This document shows positions 55,976 to 64,000 of a stretch of 64,000 bases of DNA, one piece after another. The stretch lies in NCBI GenBank assembly GCA_965222015.1, contig CBDCTL010000017.1:186001-250000 (forward strand), written 5' to 3'. Within the stretch, counting starts at the first letter, position 1. Each line of letters starts with the position of its first letter. This DNA is from JANQPX01 sp965222015. GTDB lineage: Bacteria > Pseudomonadota > Alphaproteobacteria > Geminicoccales > Geminicoccaceae. The translations under genes and the position numbers were made by a program. Below the pieces are notes generated by a model that did no database searches, was not told the origin of the DNA, and was given only the letters and a program-made list of their open reading frames with translations.

Positions 55976-56110
55976 CTAAGCGCCTATGCTCGCCTCGAGA
56001 TGTTCGGCAAGTCGCATCACAGGGAAGCTCGTGACGTTGTAGAAGACGGCAGCGAGCACGAAAGCGCGGATCGGTGGAAGATAGGAGGAGGCGAGATCTC
56101 TGGCGCGTAG
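55976..56110 (-). pseudogene. C-terminal remnant of a polar amino-acid ABC permease
   Basis: Directly after the binding-protein stop, the minus strand encodes about 45 residues including IRAFVLAAVFYNVTSFPV and MRLAEHLEASIGA, ending in TAG. This is the last membrane helix and the closing LE motif of HisM/GlnP-type permeases. No start or upstream part is left. The transporter therefore once had a second permease, of which only the tail remains. Confidence 0.7.
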
Positions 56111-56112
56111 CC

Positions 56113-56928
56113 TCAGTCAGAGGCTGCGATGATCGAGCGGATCGGATTTTCCGGTGTGGGATCGATGCCGATGACATCCCCGGCGATGGTGGCGAACGTG
56201 CCGTCCTCGATCATGGCCGCGAGCGCGCCGTTGACCGCGGTCACGAGGTTGGGCTTGCCCTTCTTCACCGCCCAGCCCATCTGGTAGCTCTCGATATAGC
56301 CGTCGACCAGCGTGAGCGGCAGGCCGGCCTCCTTGATCGCATAGGCGCCGGCGACCGCATCGGTGATCACCGAATCGATATTGCCGTTGGCGAGATCCTG
56401 CAGCGCTTCGGGGTCGGACTTGTAGGACTTGACCTCGCCGCCGAGATTTTCCGCCATGGGCACGAAGGTCGAGGCGACGATCACGCCGATGGTCTTGCCG
56501 TCGGCATCGTCGAGGCTCCTGATGTCGCTGTCCTCGCGCACCACCAGCCGGGCACCCGATTCGACCCAGGCATCGCAGAAGGTCACGGCCTGCTGACGCT
56601 CCTCGGTGATGCCCATGGGGTTGCTGATCATGTCGTACTGGTCCGCCTCGAGGCCGATCAGGATGGAATCCCATTTGATGATCACCGGCTTGTGCTCGAG
56701 GCCGAGCCGGGACGCGATCTCGCGGATGATCTCGAGCTCGAACCCGCCGAGGTCGCCGCTCGCGTCGCGAATCGAAAAGGGCGGGAAGCTGCCTTCGGTC
56801 GCGGTGCTCAGCACGCCGGGCTCGATCAGCTCGAGGTCGGCGGCAAAGGCCGCACCCGGGCGGATCGCGGGCAGGAGCGGAAGGGCGGCCAGGGCCGCCG
56901 CCTTCTGGATCAGTGACCGGCGCTTCAT
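56113..56928 (-). CDS. polar amino-acid ABC transporter binding protein (family 3)
   Basis: 271 residues. Signal peptide 1-30 with twin arginines (MKRRSLIQKAAALAALPLLP) ending AAFAAD. The mature part is a family-3 solute-binding protein: EGSFPPFSIRDASGDLGGFE near residue 44 and ANGNIDSVITDAVAGAYAI near 175. It binds an amino acid or related compound. Upstream by 31 nt is its permease; downstream is the remnant of a second permease. No ATPase gene is in the window. Confidence 0.9.
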   Translation of the reverse strand: MKRRSLIQKAAALAALPLLPAIRPGAAFAADLELIEPGVLSTATEGSFPPFSIRDASGDLGGFELEIIREIASRLGLEHKPVIIKWDSILIGLEADQYDMISNPMGITEERQQAVTFCDAWVESGARLVVREDSDIRSLDDADGKTIGVIVASTFVPMAENLGGEVKSYKSDPEALQDLANGNIDSVITDAVAGAYAIKEAGLPLTLVDGYIESYQMGWAVKKGKPNLVTAVNGALAAMIEDGTFATIAGDVIGIDPTPENPIRSIIAASD

Positions 56929-56959
56929 GGAGTACCTCCCGTTTTCTTTGTCCCGCCCG

Positions 56960-57625
56960 TCAGGGCGTTTGGTGATGCCGCGCTTCGTACCAGCCTGCGA
57001 ACCAGCTTAGTAGGGATGTCATCAAGAGGTAAAGCAGCGCGGCGAGGATGTAGAATTCGAACGGCCGGAAGGTGGCGGCGATCATGGTCTGGGCGTGCAG
57101 GGTCAGCTCGACCACGGTGATCGCCGAGAGCAGGGACGTGTTCTTGAGGGTGTTGATCGCCTCGTTGGTCAGGGCCGGCACGATGATCCTGACCACCTGG
57201 GGGAGGACGACGAAGCGCATCGAATCGATGCGGTCGAGGCCGAGGGCGGTCGCCGCGTCGAACTGGCCCTTGGGGATGGCGTTCAGGCCGGTCCGGATCA
57301 CCTCGGCGACATAGGCGCCGCTGCTGACGCCGAGCGCGATCACGCCGGCGAGAAACGGCGAGAAGCTGACGCCGAGCTGCGGCAGGCCGAAATAGACGAT
57401 GAACACCTGGATCAGGGTCGGCGTGCCGCGGATGAACCAGATGTAGAACTCGGCCGCCCAGCGGATCGGGCGAAGGGACGAGCGCTTGGCGAGCGCTGCG
57501 ATCAGGCCGCAGAGCCAGCTCACCAGGATGGTCACCAGCGCGATCTGCAGCGCGAGCCAGCTCGCCCGGAAGAAGCCGGGGAGATAGGGCCAGAGATAGG
57601 TGATCCCCTCGATCAAGCTGTGCAC
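56960..57625 (-). CDS. polar amino-acid ABC transporter permease
   Basis: 221 residues, five membrane segments. The His/Glu/Gln/Arg/opine family motif GLDRIDSMRFVVLPQVVRII near residue 130 is the EAA-type ATPase contact loop. It would need a partner ATPase encoded elsewhere. Between it and the PhyH-like gene upstream on the same strand are 24 nt, so the three genes probably form one transcript. Confidence 0.9.
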   Translation of the reverse strand: MHSLIEGITYLWPYLPGFFRASWLALQIALVTILVSWLCGLIAALAKRSSLRPIRWAAEFYIWFIRGTPTLIQVFIVYFGLPQLGVSFSPFLAGVIALGVSSGAYVAEVIRTGLNAIPKGQFDAATALGLDRIDSMRFVVLPQVVRIIVPALTNEAINTLKNTSLLSAITVVELTLHAQTMIAATFRPFEFYILAALLYLLMTSLLSWFAGWYEARHHQTP

Positions 57626-57649
57626 CCCGTGAACGCAGCGGCCGCGCCG

Positions 57650-58438
57650 CTAGCCGAGGGCGCTTGGGCGGTGGAGGGCGTCCCTGAACGCGGCGATCGC
57701 ATCGCCGCTCCAGTCGGCGTCGGGGCGCGGCTCCAGGTCGAAATGGCCGTGCCGGTCGGTGCCGCGCACCAGGGTCGCCGAATCGCGCGCCCTGGTCTGG
57801 CGAACGTCCGGCCTGATGTAGCGCAGCACGACGCCGAGACGCGGCGTATCCGACCGGTTGGGCTGCGAGCCGTGCACCACCGCCATGTGATGCAGCGACA
57901 TCTCGCCCGGCTCCAGCTCCATGTCGACCACGTCGCGCTCGTCGATCTCGATCTTTGCGGTCTGGCCGAAGAACAGCATGTTGGTGTCGGACGCGGTGTT
58001 TTCATGATCGAGCTGGCCGAGCTTGTGGGTGCCGGGCACGACCCGAAGGCAGCCGTTCTCCTTCCGGCTCGGCGTCAGCGCCAGCCAGCAGTTGAGGATC
58101 CCGTCGAACGGCTCGAGGCCGGCATAGGTGGTGTCCTGGTGAAAGGAGACGAAGCCGGGATCACGGGGTTTCTTGACGAAGAAATCCGAGGACCAGCAGA
58201 GGATGTCCGGGCCGAGGATCTGTTCGACGACGTCGAGCAGTTTCGGGTGATGCACGATGCGGTCCATCCAGCCGACCAGGAGGTGCGCCTTGAAGCGCTG
58301 CTCCTCGCCGAGGATTGTTCGCGCATCCTGCTGAAAGCATTGGTAGCCCGAATCCGCCTTTGCCGCTTCGTCCGGGTCGAGAACCCGGAAGGGGCAGGCA
58401 TAGCCGTCCTTTTCGAACGCCGCTTTCAGTTCGGTCAT
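57650..58438 (-). CDS. phytanoyl-CoA dioxygenase (PhyH)-family enzyme
   Basis: 262 residues. Iron ligands: HxD in VSFHQDTTY near residue 99 and a distal histidine in VVHGSQPNRS, whose arginine binds 2-oxoglutarate. Members hydroxylate acyl-CoAs, ectoine or small amino-acid-like molecules (EctD, SyrB2, PtlH relatives). Location in front of an amino-acid-type transporter suggests hydroxylation of an imported small molecule. Confidence 0.88.
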   Translation of the reverse strand: MTELKAAFEKDGYACPFRVLDPDEAAKADSGYQCFQQDARTILGEEQRFKAHLLVGWMDRIVHHPKLLDVVEQILGPDILCWSSDFFVKKPRDPGFVSFHQDTTYAGLEPFDGILNCWLALTPSRKENGCLRVVPGTHKLGQLDHENTASDTNMLFFGQTAKIEIDERDVVDMELEPGEMSLHHMAVVHGSQPNRSDTPRLGVVLRYIRPDVRQTRARDSATLVRGTDRHGHFDLEPRPDADWSGDAIAAFRDALHRPSALG

Positions 58439-58855
58439 CTCCGTTTCCCCGCTCGTCGCCTCGCCGTCACCAGCCTAAGCGTCGGGCGGTATGTTGCCTA
58501 GCGGTGACGCTCGGCCAAGGCGATGGACGTCAACGGCGTGGTCGCACCACCGGAGCAAAGCCAGATCGGGCTGGCGTGTTGGCGATCAGACGCTTTATTA
58601 CGACTCTGGTGGACAAATGTGGCGACGACTCTGCCGCAAGAAGCCGCTGACCCCGGTGACAATGCTTCAAGCGACCTCGGATATCACTGTTTTCGGCCAC
58701 CGGCGTAGCATCTATTTTCTAACGGGTTTCTGCGACGATCGCATGGACCGACGACCGGCGTAGCGAACAAGCATTCGTGCGGGGGCGAGAAACCGGGACC
58801 AGTCAATGGGCAAAGACTATTTGAAAAAGCGTTCACTTGCCAGGCGGTCCGACCG
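58439..58855. other. 417-nt gap with degraded repeats
   Basis: No intact gene. 58601-58639 shares a 39-nt block with 11523-11561. ACCGGCGTAGC occurs twice (about 58699 and 58753), and ATCGCATGGACCG at 58739-58751 matches one arm of the palindromic element found at 45.9 and 49.8 kb, but no mate arm is present. It looks like a graveyard of small mobile or extragenic sequences. The LysR promoter should lie at its right end. Confidence 0.5.
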
Positions 58856-59776
58856 ATGAAGCCGGCCCTGCCGTTTGCCTCCCTTCGCGTGTTCGAGGCC
58901 GTGGTGCGTCTGGGCGGCTTTCGCCGGGCGGCCGAGGATCTCGGCATGACCCAGAGCGCCGTCAGCCAGCACGTCCGGCGCCTGGAGGAATGGCTGGGGC
59001 GGTCGCTCCTGATCCGCGGCCCGCGCCGTTCGACGCCGACCGCCGACGGCCTCCGGCTGAACGACGCCATCGCCAGCGGACTGGATCTGATCACCGAGGC
59101 CTGCACCGCGATCAGGGACAAGAGCAGCCGCAGCCAGCAGCCATTGATGATCTCGACACTACCGGGCTTCGCCTTGAAATGGCTCTTTCCAAGACTGATC
59201 CGGTTCGACCAGAGCCATCCGGACATCCCGATCTCGATCATCACCGATGCGATGCCGACCGACTTCGCTAGTGACCAGGTGACCCTGGCGATTCGCTACG
59301 GCCTCGGACGCTATCGCGGGCTGCATGTGGAGCGGCTGTTCGGCGAAACCCTCTTTCCCGTCTGCGCGCCATCTCTTCTCGAACGCGGCCCGCCGCTAAA
59401 GAGCGTCTTGGATCTCGTCCGTCACACCATCCTGATGGACGATGTCGTCAGGGTCCGCGGCAAGGGGCCTGGCTGGGACGCTTGGCTGAGAGCGGCAGGT
59501 GTGAAACTCGAGATCGAGTCCCATGCACGGCGCTTCGGTCAGGCCAACATGGTGGTCCAGGCCGCAGTGGAAGGCCTCGGCGTTGCGCTCGGACGCGAGC
59601 CGCTGGTGATCGACGAACTGCATGCCGGCCGGCTGGTCAGGCCATTTCCGATCACCGCACCCTCCGATTTCGCCTATTATCTCGTGTGCCCGGCGGACAA
59701 TCTGAAAGACCCGCGCGTGGCTGCGTTCCGCGACTGGCTGATGGCGGAGGCCAACCGGATGCCGACGCTGGCCTAA
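58856..59776 (+). CDS. LysR-family regulator (GcvA-like)
   Basis: 306 residues. The N-terminal LPFASLRVFEAVVRLGGFRR, then AAEDLGMTQSAVSQHVRRLE and EWLGRSLLIR, is typical of the GcvA subgroup. The effector domain includes DQVTLAIRYGLGRYRGL. It stands between the PhyH/amino-acid transporter set and the oxidoreductase/sugar ABC set and could control either. Confidence 0.88.
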   Translation: MKPALPFASLRVFEAVVRLGGFRRAAEDLGMTQSAVSQHVRRLEEWLGRSLLIRGPRRSTPTADGLRLNDAIASGLDLITEACTAIRDKSSRSQQPLMISTLPGFALKWLFPRLIRFDQSHPDIPISIITDAMPTDFASDQVTLAIRYGLGRYRGLHVERLFGETLFPVCAPSLLERGPPLKSVLDLVRHTILMDDVVRVRGKGPGWDAWLRAAGVKLEIESHARRFGQANMVVQAAVEGLGVALGREPLVIDELHAGRLVRPFPITAPSDFAYYLVCPADNLKDPRVAAFRDWLMAEANRMPTLA

Positions 59777-59818
59777 GCCGTATCGGGACAGGCATGGCCC
59801 GACGCATCACCGGCGACG

Positions 59819-60199
59819 TCAGCCGATGAATTTCCAGTAGGTGTCCTTCTTGGTGACGAAGCCGTCCCGGAACTCCCAGAGATCGCAGCCGAGATATTCG
59901 AACGGTTCGCCGCCTTCTGGCGTGCCGCGCACCACCCATTCCGACATCGCCTTGGTCTGATCGACGATCCAGTGGCGCATCTCCTCCCAGCGCATGTCGG
60001 GGATCTGCCGGTATCGCGCGCTCAGCACCTCGCCGATCTCCGCCTTGCCGGTGCAGCGCCGTCCTTCGGGCGCGTTCGGGCCCCGCGCCATCAGCCATTC
60101 GCAGTCCTCGGCGAAGTGCGAGAGGATCGCCTCGACGTCCTGGCGATTGAAGCCGTCCTGGATCTCGTCCAGCAGCTCGATGGTGACCGTCCGTCCCAT
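59819..60199 (-). CDS. NTF2/SnoaL-like protein
   Basis: 126 residues. LLDEIQDGFNRQDVEAILSH, then FAEDCEWL and RHWIVDQTKAMSEWVVRGT, fit the cone-shaped nuclear transport factor 2-like fold of polyketide cyclases and isomerases. No firm catalytic assignment. It lies 14 nt downstream of the Gfo/Idh/MocA gene, on the same strand, so acts in the same pathway. Confidence 0.82.
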   Translation of the reverse strand: MGRTVTIELLDEIQDGFNRQDVEAILSHFAEDCEWLMARGPNAPEGRRCTGKAEIGEVLSARYRQIPDMRWEEMRHWIVDQTKAMSEWVVRGTPEGGEPFEYLGCDLWEFRDGFVTKKDTYWKFIG

Positions 60200-60213
60200 G
60201 ATACCTCTTCCTC

Positions 60214-61287
60214 CTATGTTGCGACCGTCACTCTGCGTTCGGTCCTGGCCGATTCTTCCGCGGCGAATGCGAAGCGGAGGATCTGCCGGCCCTGATCCGG
60301 CGTCATCACGGGAGCGTCGCCCTTGCGCAGCGCCTCCAGGAAATGGCGGGTCGACAGCACGAAGCTCCGCTCCCAGGCGGTTTCAATCTCCTCGAAGCGC
60401 GTGGTCACGCCGTCCGCATGGAGCTCGACCGGCGGCGGGTTGCCGAGGCGGCCATGGCCGCCATGGATCCAGAGCACGCCCCTGGTGCCGGTGATCTCGA
60501 TGCGGTCGTCCTGGGGGTATTGCTTCGTCTCGATCTCCAGCTCCGGCGAGTAGACCACCTCGAGATTGCCGATGCGATTGCCGGGAAAGCGGAAGGACAC
60601 GATCGAGGGCGCATCCAGGATCTCGCCGCTGGCGGTCTCGGTGCGGCCGATGAAGGCGTGCACGTCCTCGGGAACGCCCATGAAGCGCCAGGCGAGCGCG
60701 AATTTATGGTGGCCGTCGTCGAAGATCAGCGGCCCGCCGCCGGACTTCTTGCGATCCTGACGCCAGGCGGTGGCGCCTGCAGGAACCTCCCATGCGGTCC
60801 TGCTGCGGCCGGGATTGCTCTTGATGCGTATCGAGATCGGATCGCCGATGGCGCCGCCCTCGACCAGCTCCAGTGCTTTGACGACAGGCGGATGGAAAAG
60901 GAAGTTCTCGAAGATCTTGACCGGTTTTTTCGATGTCTCGGCGGCGGCCACGAGCTGATCGGCCTCTTCGATCGAAACGCACATCGGCTTTTGCACCGAG
61001 ACGATTTTCTCCGCTTCGATCGCCTTCAGCGCCCCCCAGAGATGCAGGTGATGGGGCAGGAGAATCTCCACCAGATCGACATCCGGCCTCGCCAGCAGCG
61101 CATCGATGTCGTCGGTGATGAAGGCGTCCTCGACTCCCCAGGCCCTGGCGCGGCCCTCCGCGAGCGCCGCATCCCGATCGCAGAGTGCCACGATCCTGGC
61201 GTCGGGGTTTTGCCGATATTCGATCGCGTGCAGATCGGCGATGCGCCCGGTGCCGACGATCCCGATGCCGAACGGCTTTTCCGCCAT
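60214..61287 (-). CDS. Gfo/Idh/MocA-family oxidoreductase
   Basis: 357 residues from ATG 61287, with GGGAGG upstream; a longer open frame reaches into the divergent gene. The Rossmann motif GIVGTGRIADLHA is near residue 8 and the family lysine is in VQKPMCV near 97 (usually EKP). A C-terminal beta-sheet domain holds IFDDGHHKFALAWRFMG, with the likely catalytic histidines. It oxidises a sugar, inositol or pseudosugar with NAD(P). Divergent from a sugar ABC importer. Confidence 0.9.
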   Translation of the reverse strand: MAEKPFGIGIVGTGRIADLHAIEYRQNPDARIVALCDRDAALAEGRARAWGVEDAFITDDIDALLARPDVDLVEILLPHHLHLWGALKAIEAEKIVSVQKPMCVSIEEADQLVAAAETSKKPVKIFENFLFHPPVVKALELVEGGAIGDPISIRIKSNPGRSRTAWEVPAGATAWRQDRKKSGGGPLIFDDGHHKFALAWRFMGVPEDVHAFIGRTETASGEILDAPSIVSFRFPGNRIGNLEVVYSPELEIETKQYPQDDRIEITGTRGVLWIHGGHGRLGNPPPVELHADGVTTRFEEIETAWERSFVLSTRHFLEALRKGDAPVMTPDQGRQILRFAFAAEESARTERRVTVAT

Positions 61288-61300
61288 GCTTACGCACCTC

Positions 61301-61346
61301 CCTTTGACACGATCCGGCACTCGGATCAGATTTACTCTATCAAAGG
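61301..61346. promoter_or_regulatory. nested inverted repeats, candidate operator
   Basis: Inner GATCCG-GCACT-CGGATC (61311-61327) is a perfect 6-5-6 dyad. Outer CCTTTGA (61301-61307) and TCAAAGG (61340-61346) are also perfectly inverted. A TTGACA hexamer (61304-61309) overlaps the left arm. The site is centred in the 103-nt divergent gap, so one regulator could control both directions. No adjacent regulator gene other than LysR at 58856. Confidence 0.5.
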
Positions 61347-61390
61347 CGAAACTGCCCCATGAAGGCAATCGATCATTCAGGGAGAGTTCG

Positions 61391-62665
61391 ATGAACAACG
61401 TCAAAAGACGGCGCGTCATGATCGCCGCGGCCGTGCTGCCGGCCATGGCGATCGGCCAGGCCGCCTGGTCCCAGGACAAGGGCGACATCACCATCAGCCA
61501 CTACTTCACCGGCGAACTCGGCCTGAAGGCGCTGCAGGAGCAGATCGGAAAATTCGAGGCGGACAGCGGCTACACGCTCAAGGACAGCCCGGTCGGCCAT
61601 GAGGATTTCAAGACCGACATCCTGGTGCGCGCCGCGGGCCAGAGCCTCCCCGACGTGTTCAGCTACTGGGCGGGCGCGCGCGTGCAGTTCGTGGTCGATT
61701 CCGATGCGCTTCGGCCGATCGACGATCTTTGGGCGAGCGCCGGCCTCGACGACGTGGTCGCGAAGTCGGTCGCGGACAGCGCCACGCTCTATAACGGCAA
61801 GCGCTATCTCGTGCCGTTCAACTACCACTATGCCGGCCTGTTCTATAGCAAGAAGGCGTTCGCGGATGCCGGCGTCACCGATCTGCCGACCGACTGGGAC
61901 GGTTTTCTGGCGCTTTGCGAGACCCTGAAGGCAGCGGGCGTGACGCCGATCGCCCTCGGCTCCAAGGATCGCTGGCCGGCGCAGTTCTGGTTCGACTATC
62001 TGCTGCTGCGCAGCGCCGGCCCCGACTATCGGGCGAAGCTGATGGACGGCTCCGCCGCCTATGACGACGCCGAGGTGGTGGACGCCATGGCGGTCTGGAA
62101 GGATCTGGTCGACAAGGGCTATTTTCTGCCGAACGCCAATGCCGACAGCTGGACCGACGCCTCCGACAAGGTGGCGCGCGGCGATGCCGCGATGACGCTG
62201 ATGGGCACCTGGATCACCGGCTATTGGAACGAGCTCGGCCTGGTGCCGGGCGAGGACTACGACTTCTTCCCATTCCCCGCCATGGCGGACGGCGTCGCCG
62301 ATGCCGTGGTCGGTCCGGTCGACGGCCTGGTGATCTCGGCCAATGCCGAGAACGTCGAGGGGGCGGAAGCCTTCCTCGCCTACATGATGTCGAACGCCGA
62401 CGTGCAGGCGGCCTGGACCAACGCCTTCGGCGCGCTGTCCGCGAACGTCGATGTCGATCCCGCGAGCTACAACGAGGTCATGCAGCGCGCCTTTTCCACG
62501 GTCGCCGATGCCGAGGTCTTCGCCTTCAACTACGACCTCGCGACGCCGCCGCCGGTCGCCGAGGTCGGGCTCTCCATGTTCGCCCGCTTCATGGACGACC
62601 CGTCGGCCTACGAAAGCATCCTCGCCGAGACCCAGACAGCGGCGGCCGATGCATTCAAAGAATGA
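61391..62665 (+). CDS. sugar ABC transporter binding protein (family 1)
   Basis: 424 residues from ATG 61391, with GGGAGAG upstream. Signal peptide about 1-27 (RRRVMIAAAVLPAMAIG, ending AWSQ), with a possible twin-arginine motif. The mature protein is a family-1, MalE-like binding protein: DVFSYWAGARVQFVV near residue 90 and GDAAMTLMGTWITGYWNE near 265. It imports an oligosaccharide or sugar derivative. Confidence 0.9.
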   Translation: MNNVKRRRVMIAAAVLPAMAIGQAAWSQDKGDITISHYFTGELGLKALQEQIGKFEADSGYTLKDSPVGHEDFKTDILVRAAGQSLPDVFSYWAGARVQFVVDSDALRPIDDLWASAGLDDVVAKSVADSATLYNGKRYLVPFNYHYAGLFYSKKAFADAGVTDLPTDWDGFLALCETLKAAGVTPIALGSKDRWPAQFWFDYLLLRSAGPDYRAKLMDGSAAYDDAEVVDAMAVWKDLVDKGYFLPNANADSWTDASDKVARGDAAMTLMGTWITGYWNELGLVPGEDYDFFPFPAMADGVADAVVGPVDGLVISANAENVEGAEAFLAYMMSNADVQAAWTNAFGALSANVDVDPASYNEVMQRAFSTVADAEVFAFNYDLATPPPVAEVGLSMFARFMDDPSAYESILAETQTAAADAFKE

Positions 62666-62673
62666 CGTCAGGG

Positions 62674-62692
62674 GCCAGCGACCTTCGCTGGG
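62674..62692 (+). other. hairpin between binding-protein and permease genes
   Basis: GCCAGCG (62674-62680) pairs perfectly with CGCTGGC (62686-62692) around an ACCTT loop, 9 nt after the binding-protein stop and 8 nt before the permease start. Same arrangement as at 39212-39240 in the other sugar importer. Confidence 0.5.
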
Positions 62693-62699
62693 CTGAACG

Positions 62700-63581
62700 G
62701 TGAAGCGCGAGGAGCGGTTCTGGCGGCTGGTGTTTCTGACGCCGCCGCTTCTCGTCTTCGGCCTCCTGGTGGTCTGGCCGCTGTTCAGCTCGTTCTATTA
62801 CAGCTTCACCGACTGGAACGGCTTCGATCCCGACTACGCCTTCGTCGGCTTTTCGAACTTCGGAAAGATCGCGACGGACCGGCTGTTCCTGAACGCGGCG
62901 GTCAACACCGTGATCTGGATGGCCGCCGCCCTGCTGCTGCCGACCCTGCTCGGCCTGGTCCTCGCGCTCCTGATCGACAGCCGCGTGCCGGCGGCACCGG
63001 TGTTCAAGTCGATCTTCTATCTGCCGATCTGCCTTTCCGCCGTGGTGGTCGGCCAGATCTGGGTCTGGATCTACCAGCCGGACTGGGGGCTCTTGAACAC
63101 CGTGCTGGAAGCCGCCACCGGCGATGCTCAGAACTTCGCCTGGCTGGCGAAGCCGGGCAGCGCGCTCTATGCGGTGATCGTCGCCTGGTCCTGGCAGCAG
63201 ACCGGCCTTTCCATGGTGATCTATCTCGCCGGCCTGACCGCGATCCCGCGCGAGCTGCTCGAGGCGTCCGCCCTCGAAGGCGCCAATGTCTGGCAGCGCA
63301 TTCGCTATGTCGTCATCCCGCTGCTCACGCCGGCGACCGTCGTCGCAGTGGCACTCAGCGTGATCAACTCGCTGAAGGGCTTCGACATCCTCTACATCAT
63401 GACCGCGGGCGGCCCGTTCAACAGCTCCGACACGCTTGCGATGCACATGTACAACGAAAGCTTCAAGAAATATCTGATGGGCTATGGCAGCGCGATTTCG
63501 GTGGTGCTGTTCCTGGTGGCGCTCGCCATCATCTGGCTCTATTTCCGCGAGCTGAAGAAGGTCGACGCGATCTATGGCTGA
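62700..63581 (+). CDS. sugar ABC transporter permease 1 (MalF-type)
   Basis: 293 residues from GTG 62700. Six membrane segments, with the EAA loop ELLEASALEGANVWQRIRYV near residue 185 followed by IPLL. Forms the pore with the permease that starts at 63574. The stop is overlapped by the next start. Confidence 0.92.
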   Translation: MKREERFWRLVFLTPPLLVFGLLVVWPLFSSFYYSFTDWNGFDPDYAFVGFSNFGKIATDRLFLNAAVNTVIWMAAALLLPTLLGLVLALLIDSRVPAAPVFKSIFYLPICLSAVVVGQIWVWIYQPDWGLLNTVLEAATGDAQNFAWLAKPGSALYAVIVAWSWQQTGLSMVIYLAGLTAIPRELLEASALEGANVWQRIRYVVIPLLTPATVVAVALSVINSLKGFDILYIMTAGGPFNSSDTLAMHMYNESFKKYLMGYGSAISVVLFLVALAIIWLYFRELKKVDAIYG

Positions 63582-64000
63582 GGCGGAGGCAGGCGTGTCG
63601 TCCGCGAGGCCGTTCAACCCCTGGACGGCGGCCACCTTCGTCATCCTGGTCTGCCTCGCCGTTCTGTTCCTGGCGCCGACCGCCGGCGTGCTGCTGTCGT
63701 CGATCAAGACCACGCGCGACATCGCCCTCGGCGAGCTCTGGTCGATCCCGCCGAGCCTCTATCTCGGCAATTTCGCGGAGGTGCTCGGCAACCCTTCGGT
63801 GCACCGCTATCTCGTCAACACGCTCCTGGTCGCCGCACCCGCGACCATCGCCTCGATCGCCCTCGGCACGCTCACCGGCTACGTCTTCGCGAAGCTGCCG
63901 TTCAAAGGCAGCAACCTCCTGTTCCTGGCGATCGTCGCCGGCATGTTCTTTCCGCCGCAGGTGATCCTGATCCCGCTGTTCCGCCTGTTCAACGCCCTCG
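63574..64000 (+). CDS. sugar ABC transporter permease 2 (MalG-type), partial at window edge
   Basis: 142 codons visible from ATG 63574, overlapping the previous gene by 8 nt; the gene continues past the window. First membrane helix about residues 18-42, then LSSIKTTRDIA and LGNFAEVLGNPSVHRYLVNT, and LTGYVFAKLPF, all typical of MalG-type permeases. The EAA loop is expected beyond the edge, as is the ATPase gene. Confidence 0.9.
   Translation, partial: MAEAEAGVSSARPFNPWTAATFVILVCLAVLFLAPTAGVLLSSIKTTRDIALGELWSIPPSLYLGNFAEVLGNPSVHRYLVNTLLVAAPATIASIALGTLTGYVFAKLPFKGSNLLFLAIVAGMFFPPQVILIPLFRLFNAL

Noticed and set aside
58491..58763. Open frame of 90 codons in the 58.4-58.9 kb gap
   Set aside because: No start signal or family; contains degraded repeats. 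The YDSGGQMW peptide is reported as a finding instead.

Overview
This is a 64 kb stretch of GC-rich chromosomal DNA, densely packed with overlapping ATGA-type gene junctions. Gene content points to an alphaproteobacterium: ccmABC beside acnA, HlyU, DUF1194, DUF3726, many ABC uptake systems and a BCCT carrier. The order cannot be fixed from the sequence; a Rhodospirillales, Geminicoccales or Hyphomicrobiales relative is a guess. No rRNA, tRNA, CRISPR array, prophage or intact insertion sequence was seen.

Layout. (1) 0.15-10.2 kb: a liv-type ABC uptake operon (ATPase, permease, permease, binding protein, ATPase) flanked by a FadD-like acyl-CoA ligase and a PaaK-like ligase. It also holds a secreted ClpP-like protease between the two permeases and an unknown protein faintly resembling a nuclease family. 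(2) 10.25-18.1 kb: housekeeping genes: ccmABC, acnA, an ATM1/HMT1-type ABC exporter, a HlyU-like protein and an AlkB-like dioxygenase. (3) 18.2-25.2 kb: a CtBP-like 2-hydroxyacid dehydrogenase, a two-gene polysaccharide flippase/polymerase unit, a thiopurine methyltransferase, and hpd with a divergent Lrp regulator. (4) 25.3-33.7 kb: a LysR regulator divergent from an operon of aldehyde dehydrogenase (broken by two single-base deletions), an M19-like protein lacking part of its metal site, a BCCT carrier, a 593-residue unknown and DUF3726. This looks like a betaine-type catabolic cassette. A DUF1194 gene follows. (5) 34.0-45.6 kb: split transketolase, YrhK-like protein, SDR, a TetR regulator, a complete ribose-type ABC importer, a Zn-alcohol dehydrogenase and a GMC oxidoreductase: uptake and oxidation of an unknown sugar or polyol. 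(6) 46.1-55.9 kb: two divergent gene sets joined by four copies of one palindrome, GTAAC-N6-GTTAC. Three copies sit 30-31 nt from start codons. The genes encode two aldo-keto reductases, a CoA-transferase, enoyl-CoA hydratase, acyl-CoA dehydrogenase, SDR, a DUF993 aldolase-like protein and a TIM-barrel isomerase; a cysteine hydrolase follows on the opposite strand. (7) 56.0-58.4 kb: a polar amino-acid ABC binding protein and permease with a decayed second permease and no ATPase, plus a PhyH-type dioxygenase. (8) 58.9-64 kb: a LysR regulator, then a Gfo/Idh/MocA oxidoreductase and NTF2-like protein divergent from a sugar ABC importer that runs off the window.

The window is mainly a chain of solute-uptake and catabolic cassettes. 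The best candidates for undescribed biology are the GTAAC-N6-GTTAC regulon with its near-complete beta-oxidation set plus DUF993, the BCCT/M19/593-residue/DUF3726 cassette, and the secreted ClpP-like protease built into a transporter operon. A dispersed 76-77 bp palindromic element occurs at 45.9 and 49.8 kb in opposite orientations, in the two gene-free gaps that bracket the CoA-transferase set.
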